Assembly: GCA_009838515.1 (NCBI GenBank)
Contig: VXRL01000027.1
Coordinates: 1 to 64,000, forward strand
Length of the DNA stretch: 64,000 nt
Source of the DNA: Terriglobia bacterium
GTDB taxonomy: Bacteria; Acidobacteriota; Terriglobia; Bryobacterales; UBA6623
Direction of reading: 5' to 3'
The translations under genes were made by a program, and so were the position numbers. Below the pieces are notes generated by a model, which saw nothing but the letters and a program-made list of their open reading frames with translations, was not told where the DNA came from and did no database searches. Positions 50,637 through 58,408 of this stretch are shown piece after piece (position 1 is the first letter of the stretch; the number at the start of each line of letters is the position of its first letter).

Positions 50637-51911
50637 ATGCTTCGCATCGTCTCCAGCCGGGACCGAGAGGCAGTCGAGCAACTCCTGCGGGGCCGCGCCG
50701 ACCGGCTCGACGAGGCGCAGCGAGTCGTCGAGCCTATCATTCAAGCGATTCGCGAGCGCGGCGACGATGCGCTGCGCGAGTATGCGCGAAGGCTGGACGG
50801 CCTCCCCGGCGAGTCGGTCCGCGTGCCGCCGGGACGCATCGCGGAAGCGCGGGCCGGCTTGGCTCCGGACTTCGCAGACGCGGTCTCGTTCGCCAGCGAG
50901 CGGATCCGCGCCTACGCACAGCGCCAGATGCCGCTGGAATGGATGGAGGCCGCGGGTCCCGGCATCGAACTGGGCCAGTTGGTTCGGCCGCTGGCAGCGG
51001 TGGGAACCTACATTCCCGGAGGGCGCTACCCGCTGCCTTCCACGATCATGATGACGGCGGTCCCGGCAATGGTCGCGGGAGTCGAGCGGATCGCGGTCGC
51101 TTCCCCAGGGCCCTCGGTCGAAACGCTGGGCACGGCGGCCCTGCTGGGACTGGACGAGGTCTATGCCATTGGCGGCGCGCAAGCTATCGCCGCCTTCGCC
51201 TTCGGAACGCAGTCGATTCCCAAGGTGGACAGGATCGTGGGCCCGGGAAACGCCTATGTCGCGGCGGCCAAGAAGCTGCTGGCCGGCGAGACCGGCATTG
51301 ACTTCGTGGCCGGACCGACGGAAATCGTGCTGGTCTTCGACGAGGGCGACCCGCGGGCGCTCGCCTCGGACATGCTGGCCCAAGCCGAGCACGATGTGGA
51401 CGCAGCCGCGATCTTGCTGACGCCGTCACGACGGCTGGCCGAAGCCGTGGCCGGGCAGATCGCGCTACAGATCCAGACGCTGCCGACCCGCGAGGTCGCC
51501 GCCAGCGCGATCCGCGACAACAGCGTCGCGGTCGTGACAGACGGCCTCGCAGAGGCGTGCGAGCTGTCCAACCGCATCGCGCCAGAGCACCTGGCGATCA
51601 GCGAGTCCGTGCCTTTGGAGCAAGTGCGCCACGCCGGCAGCGTGTTCGTGGGCCGTTGGAGCCCCGAGGCGGCCGGGGACTACGCGGCCGGGCCGAACCA
51701 TGTTCTCCCGACCAGCGGCAGCGCCCGCCTGCGGGGCGGGCTCAGCGTGCTCGACTACGTCAAGATCGTATCAGTGCAGAAGCTGACCGAAGCCGGGCTG
51801 GCGACGCTGGCCCCGGCCGCCACGGCGCTGGCGCGCGCCGAGGGGCTGGAAGCGCACGCCCGCTCGATCGAGAGCCGCACGGGCGCGCCGGGGGGATCGC
51901 CCGGTGCCTAG
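50637..51911 (+). CDS. hisD: Histidinol dehydrogenase HisD
   Basis: Zinc enzyme oxidising histidinol to histidine in two NAD-dependent steps, the end of the pathway. 424 residues with AVGTYIPGGRYPLPSTIMMT, GGAQAIAAFAFGT, KVDRIVGPGNAYVAAAK, AGPTEIVLVFDEGDP, QAEHDVDAAAILLT, and the catalytic Glu317-His318 in NRIAPEHLAIS. The C-terminal GPNHVLPTSGSARLRGGLSV closes the zinc site. It overlaps hisC by 8 nt if the hisC GTG at 51904 is used. Confidence 0.95.
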   Translation: MLRIVSSRDREAVEQLLRGRADRLDEAQRVVEPIIQAIRERGDDALREYARRLDGLPGESVRVPPGRIAEARAGLAPDFADAVSFASERIRAYAQRQMPLEWMEAAGPGIELGQLVRPLAAVGTYIPGGRYPLPSTIMMTAVPAMVAGVERIAVASPGPSVETLGTAALLGLDEVYAIGGAQAIAAFAFGTQSIPKVDRIVGPGNAYVAAAKKLLAGETGIDFVAGPTEIVLVFDEGDPRALASDMLAQAEHDVDAAAILLTPSRRLAEAVAGQIALQIQTLPTREVAASAIRDNSVAVVTDGLAEACELSNRIAPEHLAISESVPLEQVRHAGSVFVGRWSPEAAGDYAAGPNHVLPTSGSARLRGGLSVLDYVKIVSVQKLTEAGLATLAPAATALARAEGLEAHARSIESRTGAPGGSPGA

Positions 51912-52965
51912 GCCTCCGACACCGCGCCGGGCCGTGCGCGAGATGGACCCGTACAACCCGCCCTTGGAGGGCCGCGGCGAAAAGCTGCGGCTGGATTTCA
52001 ACGAGAACGTAGCGGGCTGCTCGCCCAAGGTGCTGGACGTGCTGAGGACCGCAGCGAGCCGCGGCTTCGTGGCCACCTACCCGGAATACGCCGAGGCGAG
52101 GCGCAGGCTTGGAGCCCATCTGGGCGTGGATGCCGACCAAGTGATCATCGGCGCGGGCACGGACGAGGTGATCAACGCGGTGATGCATGCTTACGTGGAC
52201 CCGGGCGACGAGGTCATCATTCCTACGCCCTCGTTCAGCATGTTCAAGTTCTACGCGCAGTTGGTCGGCGGGGTGCCGGTCTCGGTGCCGTACAGGCAGC
52301 CTGATCTTGGATTCCCAGTCAGCGAATTGCTTGCAGCGATCGGCAAGCGGACACGGGCAATCTGCATCGCGTCTCCCAATAACCCGACCGGCGGCGTGCT
52401 CGGCCGAGAGCAGGCGGAACAGATTCTCAGAGCTGCGAATGACTGCGCGGTTCTCATCGACGAAGCCTACTTCGACTTTCACGGCGAGACGGTCGTCGGG
52501 CTGATAGAGGACTGGCCGAATCTGTTCGTGGCTCGCACGTTTTCCAAGGCCTACGGCATGGCCGGCCTGCGGGTCGGCGTGCTCGCGTCCCAGCTGGGCA
52601 ATATCGCCATCGCGCGGAAGGGGCAGTCGCCGTATGGCGTCAACTCGCTCGCGATTCGCTGCGCCCTGGCCGCGATCGAGGACGAGGGCTACGTCCGGGA
52701 GTACGTGCGGCAAGTGCTGCAGGCCCGCGAGCTGCTCTGCGCGGCGCTTGAGGAGTTGCAGGTCCGATACTGGCCGAGCCGCGCCAACTTCGTCCTCTTC
52801 GAGGTTGGCGACGCAGCGGCGGAAGTGTGCGACGCGCTGTCCGACCGTGGCATCCTGATCCGCAATCAATCCCGGCACATTCCCGGAGCGGTGCGCGTCA
52901 CGGTCGGGCCGCTCGAGGTGACCGTGCGATTCATCGCCGCCCTGCGAGAGGTGCTCGGGCGATGA
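51904..52965 (+). CDS. hisC: Histidinol-phosphate aminotransferase HisC
   Basis: PLP enzyme converting imidazole acetol phosphate to histidinol phosphate. 353 residues: LRLDFNENVAG at the N-terminus, IIGAGTDEVINAVMHAY, IASPNNPTGG, VLIDEAYFDFHG, the PLP-binding Lys215 in ARTFSKAYGMAGLRVG, and SRANFVLFEVGD. The GTG at 51904 overlaps hisD; the in-frame ATG at 51943 would also keep the whole fold. The stop overlaps the next ATG (ATGA). Related aromatic aminotransferases exist, but the operon decides. Confidence 0.93.
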   Translation: MPRPPTPRRAVREMDPYNPPLEGRGEKLRLDFNENVAGCSPKVLDVLRTAASRGFVATYPEYAEARRRLGAHLGVDADQVIIGAGTDEVINAVMHAYVDPGDEVIIPTPSFSMFKFYAQLVGGVPVSVPYRQPDLGFPVSELLAAIGKRTRAICIASPNNPTGGVLGREQAEQILRAANDCAVLIDEAYFDFHGETVVGLIEDWPNLFVARTFSKAYGMAGLRVGVLASQLGNIAIARKGQSPYGVNSLAIRCALAAIEDEGYVREYVRQVLQARELLCAALEELQVRYWPSRANFVLFEVGDAAAEVCDALSDRGILIRNQSRHIPGAVRVTVGPLEVTVRFIAALREVLGR

Positions 52966-53639
52966 CAGGGCGAATGCTGGTGTTCGATATGGACGGCGTG
53001 CTGGTCGACCCGACCCAGACCTTCCGGCGGGCGCTGATCGAGACGGTTCGGCATTTCTGCGGTCGCGAAATGTCGCAGGCGGACATTGTTCGCGTCAAGA
53101 ACCGTGGCGGGTACAACGACGACTCGGATATCGCGATGCGGGCGATCCTGGAAGCGGGCGTGGACGCTGACGAGCGGGAAGTCCGGGAATTCGGCCGCGA
53201 GTTGTACTGGGGCCGCGCCGGCGAGGGGTACATCTGCGACGAACGCTGGCTCGTGAGCTCGGGAACGCTAGAGAGGCTGGCCGCAAACCAACGGCTCGGC
53301 ATCTTTACTGGCCGCGGCATGCGCTCGACGCAGCACACCCTGCGCCGCTTCTGCCCGCAGATAGTGTTCGATCCGATCGTCACGCACGAGCAAGTCGAGA
53401 AGCGCAAGCCTGCACCGGACGGCCTGCTTAGGATCGCCGCGGCCGTGCCCGGGGCCGAGATCGTGTTCGTGGGTGATAACGTCGACGATTGCCGGGCCGC
53501 CCTGGGAGCGAGCGTGCGCTTCGTCGGCATCGCCTCGCCAGACACGCCCCGACACGACGAGACGCGCCGCCTGTTCGAGCAACTCGGGGCAGAGGCGGTG
53601 CTTGAAAGCGTGAACGACCTGGAGGACGTGCTGCAATGA
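52962..53639 (+). CDS. HAD-family phosphatase inside the his operon
   Basis: 225-residue HAD hydrolase, coupled by ATGA overlaps to hisC before and hisB after it. Motif I is [11 protein letters not shown] (nucleophile Asp9, acid Asp11), motif II TGRGM, motif III Lys in EKRKPAPDG, and motif [15 protein letters not shown] cap domain lies between motifs I and II. The neighbours suggest a histidinol-phosphate phosphatase, since hisB here lacks the N-terminal phosphatase half, but a PHP-type phosphatase is encoded at 8.5 kb. It might instead remove a damaged pathway intermediate. Assignment by context only. Confidence 0.8.
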   Translation: MTGRMLVFDMDGVLVDPTQTFRRALIETVRHFCGREMSQADIVRVKNRGGYNDDSDIAMRAILEAGVDADEREVREFGRELYWGRAGEGYICDERWLVSSGTLERLAANQRLGIFTGRGMRSTQHTLRRFCPQIVFDPIVTHEQVEKRKPAPDGLLRIAAAVPGAEIVFVGDNVDDCRAALGASVRFVGIASPDTPRHDETRRLFEQLGAEAVLESVNDLEDVLQ

Positions 53640-54241
53640 CGCCACGCAAGGCGCAAGTTGAGCGCAACACCAAAGAGACTCGCATCCGGGCCGATCTCAA
53701 CATCGACGGAACCGGCCGGTACGAGATCGAGACCGGGATTCGCTTCTTCGATCACATGCTGGAGTCGTTCGCACGTCACGGCGGCTTCGACCTGACGCTG
53801 AGGGCGGACGGGGATTTGGACGTGGACCAGCACCACACGGTCGAGGACTGCGGCATCGTCCTAGGCCAGGCGTTTGCGTCCGCGCTCGGAGACAAGGTGG
53901 GCATCCTGCGCAGCGGGTATTTCCTGATGCCCATGGATGAATCGCTCGCGGCCGCCGCGGTGGACCTGAGCGGGCGCCCGGCCCTCGTATACCAGGCACC
54001 GGCCCGATTCCGCTTGGTCGGCGACCTGCAAGTCGAGCTCTTGCACGACTTCTTCGACGGCTTCGTGTCGCATTGCGGCGCCAATCTGCATCTGCGAATC
54101 CTGTACGGACGATCGAGCCACCACCGCGTCGAAGCGCTGTTCAAGTGCTGGGCCAAGGCCATGCGCTTCGCCTGCTCTAGGGACGCTCGACTCAAGGATC
54201 AGCTTCCGAGCACCAAGGGCGTGCTGGCAAAAGGGGCCTGA
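53636..54241 (+). CDS. hisB: Imidazoleglycerol-phosphate dehydratase HisB (monofunctional)
   Basis: Mn-dependent dehydratase for step six of the pathway. 201 residues made of two similar halves. Metal and active-site motifs are [53 protein letters not shown] and [17 protein letters not shown]. The phosphatase domain of E. coli HisB is absent, the normal state outside proteobacteria. Start by ATGA overlap with the HAD gene. hisH begins 1 nt after the stop. Confidence 0.95.
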   Translation: MTPRKAQVERNTKETRIRADLNIDGTGRYEIETGIRFFDHMLESFARHGGFDLTLRADGDLDVDQHHTVEDCGIVLGQAFASALGDKVGILRSGYFLMPMDESLAAAAVDLSGRPALVYQAPARFRLVGDLQVELLHDFFDGFVSHCGANLHLRILYGRSSHHRVEALFKCWAKAMRFACSRDARLKDQLPSTKGVLAKGA

Positions 54242-54242
54242 A

Positions 54243-54854
54243 GTGACCGCGGTGTTCGATTACGGAGCCGGAAACCTGCGCTCGGTTGCCAACACGCTGG
54301 AGAGCGTGGCCGCACCGTTCCGCATCGTCTCTGATGCAGCCGGGCTCGAGTCCGCGGCCCGCATCATCCTGCCGGGAGTCGGCCACTACGGCCAATTGCT
54401 GCGATCCTTGGACCGCCTGCGAGTGCGCGCGACGCTGCGCGAGCGGATCGCGGCCGGAGTGCCGTTCCTCGGAATCTGTCTCGGACTGCAAGCCCTGTTC
54501 GACAGCAGCGAGGAGGCGCCCGAGCGAGGGCTGGGAATCTATCCGGGCCGCGTGGTGCGCTTTCCTTCCGACGCGCGGGTGCCGCACATGGGCTGGAATC
54601 GCCTCGAAGTGCAGGGCGAATCGCTGCTTCTGCGCGAGATTGGGGCGGAGCCATACGTGTACTTCGCCAACAGCTACTACGTGCCCGCGTCCGACGCGGA
54701 CGGACACGCTGCCGCGCTATGCAGCTATGCGGAGAGGAGCTTTTGCGCCGCTCTCGAACGCGGCAACGTGTTCGGCGTGCAATTCCACCCGGAGAAGTCG
54801 GGCCCTCTCGGGCAGCGCATTGTGCGCAACTTCCTAGAAGCCGAGCCATGCTGA
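54243..54854 (+). CDS. hisH: Imidazole glycerol phosphate synthase glutaminase subunit HisH
   Basis: Class I glutamine amidotransferase that feeds ammonia to HisF. 203 residues with [11 protein letters not shown] at the start, oxyanion-region LPGVGHYG, nucleophile Cys79 in [21 protein letters not shown], and His182/Glu184 in [10 protein letters not shown]. The GTG start lies 1 nt after the hisB stop, and the end overlaps hisF as ATGCTGA. Confidence 0.95.
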   Translation: MTAVFDYGAGNLRSVANTLESVAAPFRIVSDAAGLESAARIILPGVGHYGQLLRSLDRLRVRATLRERIAAGVPFLGICLGLQALFDSSEEAPERGLGIYPGRVVRFPSDARVPHMGWNRLEVQGESLLLREIGAEPYVYFANSYYVPASDADGHAAALCSYAERSFCAALERGNVFGVQFHPEKSGPLGQRIVRNFLEAEPC

Positions 54855-55627
54855 CCAGACGCATCATCCCGTGCCTCGACGTCACGGGAGGCCGGGTGGT
54901 CAAGGGCGTGAACTTCGTCGGCCTGCAGGACGCCGGCGACCCCGTCGAGCTCAGCGCGCGCTACAACGAGGACGGTGCCGACGAGCTGGTGTTCTTGGAC
55001 ATCACCGCATCGAGCGATCATCGCGACACGATGGTGGACGTGGTGCTGCGGACAGCTCGCAAGGTGTTTATCCCGTTGACTGTCGGGGGAGGGATTCGAT
55101 CCGTGGCCGATGCGCGCAAGATCCTGATGGCCGGGGCGGACAAGGTCTCGGTGAACACGGCCGCGGTGGAGCGCCCCCCGCTGATACGGGAACTCTCCGA
55201 GGAATTCGGAGCGCAAGCAGTGGTGCTAGCGATCGATGCCCGCCGCCAAGAGCCGGGGCGCTGGAGTGTCAACACGTACGGTGGCCGCAAGGACACCGGG
55301 ATCGACGCGGTAGGGTGGGCTCGGGAGGGCGAGTCCACGGGAGCGGGCGAAATCCTGCTGACGTCGATGGATGCGGACGGGACCAAGGATGGCTTCGACT
55401 GCGAGCTGACCCGCAGCATCGCGGAGGCAACGCGCATACCGGTCATTGCGAGCGGCGGCGGCGGCGTACCGCGGGACTTTGTGGATGTCCTGACCGAGGG
55501 CTGCGCAGACGCGGCACTGGCAGCCTCGATCTTTCACTACGGCACGTACACGTCAAACGGCTTGAAGGGCATCCTCGCAAAGGCAGGGATTCCGGTGCGC
55601 CTGCTGGAGCAAGTCGAGAAGAGCTGA
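54848..55627 (+). CDS. hisF: Imidazole glycerol phosphate synthase cyclase subunit HisF
   Basis: TIM-barrel cyclase that joins ammonia to PRFAR, giving imidazoleglycerol phosphate and AICAR. 259 residues. Catalytic Asp11 is in [15 protein letters not shown] and Asp130 in VVLAIDARR. Phosphate loops are VGGGIRS and [10 protein letters not shown], with [12 protein letters not shown] between them. The true ATG overlaps the hisH end; the open frame further upstream is hisH in another phase. hisA follows after 116 nt. Confidence 0.95.
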   Translation: MLTRRIIPCLDVTGGRVVKGVNFVGLQDAGDPVELSARYNEDGADELVFLDITASSDHRDTMVDVVLRTARKVFIPLTVGGGIRSVADARKILMAGADKVSVNTAAVERPPLIRELSEEFGAQAVVLAIDARRQEPGRWSVNTYGGRKDTGIDAVGWAREGESTGAGEILLTSMDADGTKDGFDCELTRSIAEATRIPVIASGGGGVPRDFVDVLTEGCADAALAASIFHYGTYTSNGLKGILAKAGIPVRLLEQVEKS

Positions 55628-55743
55628 GTGCGACGCGATCCGGACCGGCACGGTTCTACGCCCGCAACCTTCGTGGCCTCGGCGGGTTTGGATAAGCTGG
55701 AACCTGTTTCGGGCCGCAGGCCGAGCAGTGTGCGCACCGGATC

Positions 55744-56466
55744 ATGATCATTCCCTGCATCGACCTAATGGATGGGAAGGTCGTCCAGCTCGTCCGGGGC
55801 CGGGAGAAGGCCCTTGAGGGCGAATCTCCCGACACCATGCTGGAGCGCTTTTCGGCGTTCCCGGTCATCCAGGTGATCGATCTGGACCAAGCGATTGGGC
55901 AGGGTTCGAACCTGCCCATCGTGCGGCGCATCGCTGGCCGAGCCCGCACTTGGGTGGGTGGTGGCGTCAGGACTTTGGAACGTGCCGAAGACCTGGTCCG
56001 CAGCGGCGCCGAGCGGGTCATCGTCGGCACTGCAGCTTTTTGTGACAACGGTCCAAACAGCGATTTCCTTGAGGCCCTTGCCCGCAGCATCGGACCCGAG
56101 CGACTGATCGTTTCGTTGGATTCCATGAACGGCCGCATCGTCATCAGGGGCTGGCGCGAATCCACGGCCCTCACGGCCGAAGAGGTCGTTTCCCGCTTCG
56201 AGCCGTACTGCGGCGCGTTCCTGTGCACCTACGTCGACAAGGAGGGCACGATGCAGGGCACTGACTTGGAGTGGTACCGCCGGCTGCGGGCGGCGACGGA
56301 CCACGAGATCACGGCCGCGGGGGGGATCGCCAGCATTTCAGAGATCCGTGCGCTTGTCGATATCGGAGTGCATGCGGCCTTGGGCATGGCGGTCTATACC
56401 GGGCACCTCAAGCTTGACGAACTGGCCGAGCTACAGCGCCTGAGCACCGGCTCGGCAGCACGCTGA
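55744..56466 (+). CDS. hisA: ProFAR isomerase HisA
   Basis: TIM-barrel isomerase acting just before HisHF. 240 residues: MIIPCIDLMDGKVVQLVRG (Asp7), WVGGGVRTLERAEDLVRSGAERVIVG, LIVSLDSMNG (Asp126), TYVDKEGTMQGTDLEW (Asp165 at the position of the usual 'DI.rDGt..G') and ITAAGGIASI. The DKEGTMQG variant replaces the common DGT loop but keeps the Asp. It lies 116 nt after hisF, so it may have its own promoter, and its order after hisF is not the common hisA-hisF order. Confidence 0.92.
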   Translation: MIIPCIDLMDGKVVQLVRGREKALEGESPDTMLERFSAFPVIQVIDLDQAIGQGSNLPIVRRIAGRARTWVGGGVRTLERAEDLVRSGAERVIVGTAAFCDNGPNSDFLEALARSIGPERLIVSLDSMNGRIVIRGWRESTALTAEEVVSRFEPYCGAFLCTYVDKEGTMQGTDLEWYRRLRAATDHEITAAGGIASISEIRALVDIGVHAALGMAVYTGHLKLDELAELQRLSTGSAAR

Positions 56467-56531
56467 TCCGGCCGCGTTAGCGCGAGTCCGAGACCGCCGC
56501 GCCGCCTGCTCACGATGTTCGTCCGATTGTC

Positions 56532-56559
56532 GTAACCTGAATTGCTACAGTTGCGCCTA
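56532..56559 (+). promoter_or_regulatory. ECF-type promoter candidate upstream of the sigma factor gene
   Basis: GTAACC (56532-56537), 16-nt spacer, CGCCTA (56554-56559). A start of transcription near 56566 would give a leader of about 43 nt to the ATG at 56609. ECF genes commonly control their own promoter, and the element closely matches the one before the TolC-like gene on the other strand (GTAACC-N16-CGTCTA). Confidence 0.5.
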
Positions 56560-56608
56560 AATGCTTGGAGCAAACAACACAGGCGCCGCTCGCAACGGCT
56601 GCCCCTGA

Positions 56609-57226
56609 ATGCTGGTTGAACCCGAGACGATCAAGAAGGCTCAGTCGGGCGACGACGAGGCCTTCGGCGAGATCATCCGCGCGTACAGGAAGCGAATTCT
56701 GGGCACGGTTTACAGGATGATCAGTCGCGGGGACGACGTCGAAGATGTCGGGCAGGAGGTATTTGTCCGACTCTACGACTCGATCAGCCAGCTCAGGACG
56801 CCGCAGGTGTTCGAGCCGTGGCTCTACCGCCTGACCGTCAACGCCTGCTACGACTACCTGCGCCGCAAGCGCCGGGAGATCGATGTCAGGATGGCGGACT
56901 TGAGCGAGGAGCAGATCGTAGCGATCGACGCTGCGTTGAGCGGACGGAGGGCGATCGACGACAGTCACAAAGCGGGTGCCAAGGAACTGCTGGAGGTGGT
57001 GCTTGGCCGGGTCTCGAAAGAGGACCGGATGCTGCTGGTGCTCAAGGAGATCGAGGGCCTGTCCCTCAAGGAGTTGAGCAGCGTGTACAAGGTCAACACC
57101 AACGTCTTGAAGGTGCGGCTCTTCCGCGCCCGCAAGCGGGCGCTAAAGGCATACGGAAAGATCACCGAGGAAGCCAGCCAACGCTTGGCGCAAACGGAGG
57201 GAGACAGACATGAAGACCAGCCATGA
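56609..57226 (+). CDS. ECF-type RNA polymerase sigma factor
   Basis: 205-residue sigma-70 family protein with only regions 2 and 4. Region 2 (about 20-90) includes AYRKRILGTVYRMI, VEDVGQEVFVRLYDSI and RLTVNACYDYLRRKRRE. Region 4 (about 125-185) includes LVLKEIEGLSLKELSSVYKVNTNVLKVRLFRARKRAL, a helix-turn-helix for the -35 box (split here for length: LKELSSVYKVNTNVLKVRLF). The next gene overlaps its 3' end by 17 nt and starts with a good ribosome site (GGAGGGAG), so the three genes form one unit. Likely controlled by the small membrane protein that follows. Confidence 0.92.
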   Translation: MLVEPETIKKAQSGDDEAFGEIIRAYRKRILGTVYRMISRGDDVEDVGQEVFVRLYDSISQLRTPQVFEPWLYRLTVNACYDYLRRKRREIDVRMADLSEEQIVAIDAALSGRRAIDDSHKAGAKELLEVVLGRVSKEDRMLLVLKEIEGLSLKELSSVYKVNTNVLKVRLFRARKRALKAYGKITEEASQRLAQTEGDRHEDQP

Positions 57227-57554
57227 CGAGCTATTGGATCGATTGTTCTCCGTCTACCGCGAGATGATGGTGGCTTTTGAACCCGGCCCCTCATTCGTCG
57301 CCGAAGTCTGGGACACGATCAGGACCCGGAACGAGGAACAGAGCGGCTGGGCCGCCGACCTAGTCGCGTGGGCCCCGCGCCTGGCGCTCTCGGCAGTGGC
57401 CATCGCCGGCCTGCTGGTCGGCTTCCACTGGACGCAGGCCAGCCAGCGTGACGAGTCCGAGTTGCTCAACGCGACCTACGTGGACACGCTCGCGCTCGAT
57501 TCCATGGACGAGCATGACGGCGCGGTGTGGGTGGTTGCCAGGTACGGTCAATGA
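57210..57554 (+). CDS. Small single-pass membrane protein, probable anti-sigma factor
   Basis: 114 residues: a cytoplasmic-type N-terminus (MKTSHDELLDRLFSVYREM), one transmembrane helix (LALSAVAIAGLLVGFHW, about 52-68) and a short acidic outer tail. No zinc-binding anti-sigma HxxxCxxC motif is present, so the match to a family is by layout only: size, topology, and overlap with the sigma gene before and the CpxP-like gene after. This resembles the CnrY-type small anti-sigma in the CnrYXH system. Function inferred. Confidence 0.65.
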   Translation: MKTSHDELLDRLFSVYREMMVAFEPGPSFVAEVWDTIRTRNEEQSGWAADLVAWAPRLALSAVAIAGLLVGFHWTQASQRDESELLNATYVDTLALDSMDEHDGAVWVVARYGQ

Positions 57555-57970
57555 CGATTCAGAAGCCCAAGAGGCGGGCGCTCCTCGCGCTCGCTTCAGT
57601 GTGCGTGGCCGGTGCGGCTCTCGGAGCTGCCGGGGTCTACTCGTACACGGTCCGCGGCGGCCCAGGCAGGAACCTCGCGCCCGCCGAGTACCGGATGCGC
57701 CTGCTCAACCACCTGACCGAGAATTTGGAACTCGATATTGAGCAGCGCGAGCAGATCGCCACAATCCTCGACGAAATCGGCGAGCGCTACCAGTCTGTCA
57801 GGGAAGCGATCGAGCCCGAGCTGGAGGCGATCCGCCGCCAGCGCGCAGATCGCATCATGTCGGTGCTGTACGAAGACCAGCAGGTCAAGTACGAGAAGAT
57901 TCTTGAGGAGCGCCGGCGGAGACGCGAACAAAGCCACGCCGACGCCCTCCGCCAGCTCCGCCGGCACTGA
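57551..57970 (+). CDS. CpxP/Spy/ZraP-like membrane-anchored periplasmic protein
   Basis: 139 residues from the ATG at 57551, which overlaps the previous stop as ATGA. An N-terminal hydrophobic anchor (LLALASVCVAGAALGAAGVYSY) is followed by an all-helical domain: LNHLTENLELDIEQREQI, EIGERYQSVREAIEPELEAI, and an Arg/Glu-rich helix RADRIMSVLYEDQQVKYEKI ending in RRRREQSHADALRQLRR. This 'L.L...Q..+I..I..e' layout is that of CpxP, Spy, ZraP and CnrX, which sense misfolded proteins or metals. The LTxxQ box appears as LDIEQ. Likely sensor for the sigma/anti-sigma pair. Confidence 0.7.
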   Translation: MTIQKPKRRALLALASVCVAGAALGAAGVYSYTVRGGPGRNLAPAEYRMRLLNHLTENLELDIEQREQIATILDEIGERYQSVREAIEPELEAIRRQRADRIMSVLYEDQQVKYEKILEERRRRREQSHADALRQLRRH

Positions 57971-57981
57971 GCCCGTCCGGG

Positions 57982-58401
57982 TCACATTCGCTCGAGGCAC
58001 CCGCGGAGCAGTTCGCGTTCGCCTTCGTGAGCGAGTTCGTCAAGGGCTTCAGCCGGCTTGAGCCAAGTCATCCTGATCACTTCCTCCGAAGGCCGGAACG
58101 CCCCTTCGGCGACCGCGAACATGTCGAAGTAGACGACGACCTTGGGCCTGTCGCCGACGTGATAGTGGAGCAGCCCGGCGAAGCCTGCGATCTCGGCCTC
58201 GCAGCCGGTTTCCTCGAGCACTTCGCGAACGGCCGCCTGCTCCCAGCCTTCCGCCGGGTCCAGCTTGCCCTTGGGCAAGCAGCACTCGCTGGGCACGTAG
58301 CGGTCCCGGTAGATCACCGCGAGCTCGCGGCGGCCGCGATCTCGCCATACGATCCCGCCGGCCGCGCGGACAGGACCGCCCGCCTTGGATCCGCTCGGCA
58401 T
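57982..58401 (-). CDS. Nudix hydrolase
   Basis: 139-residue hydrolase of nucleoside diphosphates linked to another moiety. The complete Nudix box is visible at residues 45-67: GKLDPAEGWEQAAVREVLEE, then TGC, with the G-x5-E-x7-REUxEExGU pattern intact. The fold starts AAGGIVWRDRG and includes YHVGDRPKVVVYFDMFAV. The resemblance to diadenosine-polyphosphate or diphosphoinositol-type hydrolases is only general. It begins 7 nt after the gpmI stop on the same strand, so the two are probably co-transcribed. Confidence 0.88.
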   Translation of the reverse strand: MPSGSKAGGPVRAAGGIVWRDRGRRELAVIYRDRYVPSECCLPKGKLDPAEGWEQAAVREVLEETGCEAEIAGFAGLLHYHVGDRPKVVVYFDMFAVAEGAFRPSEEVIRMTWLKPAEALDELAHEGERELLRGCLERM

Positions 58402-58408
58402 GCGCGAG

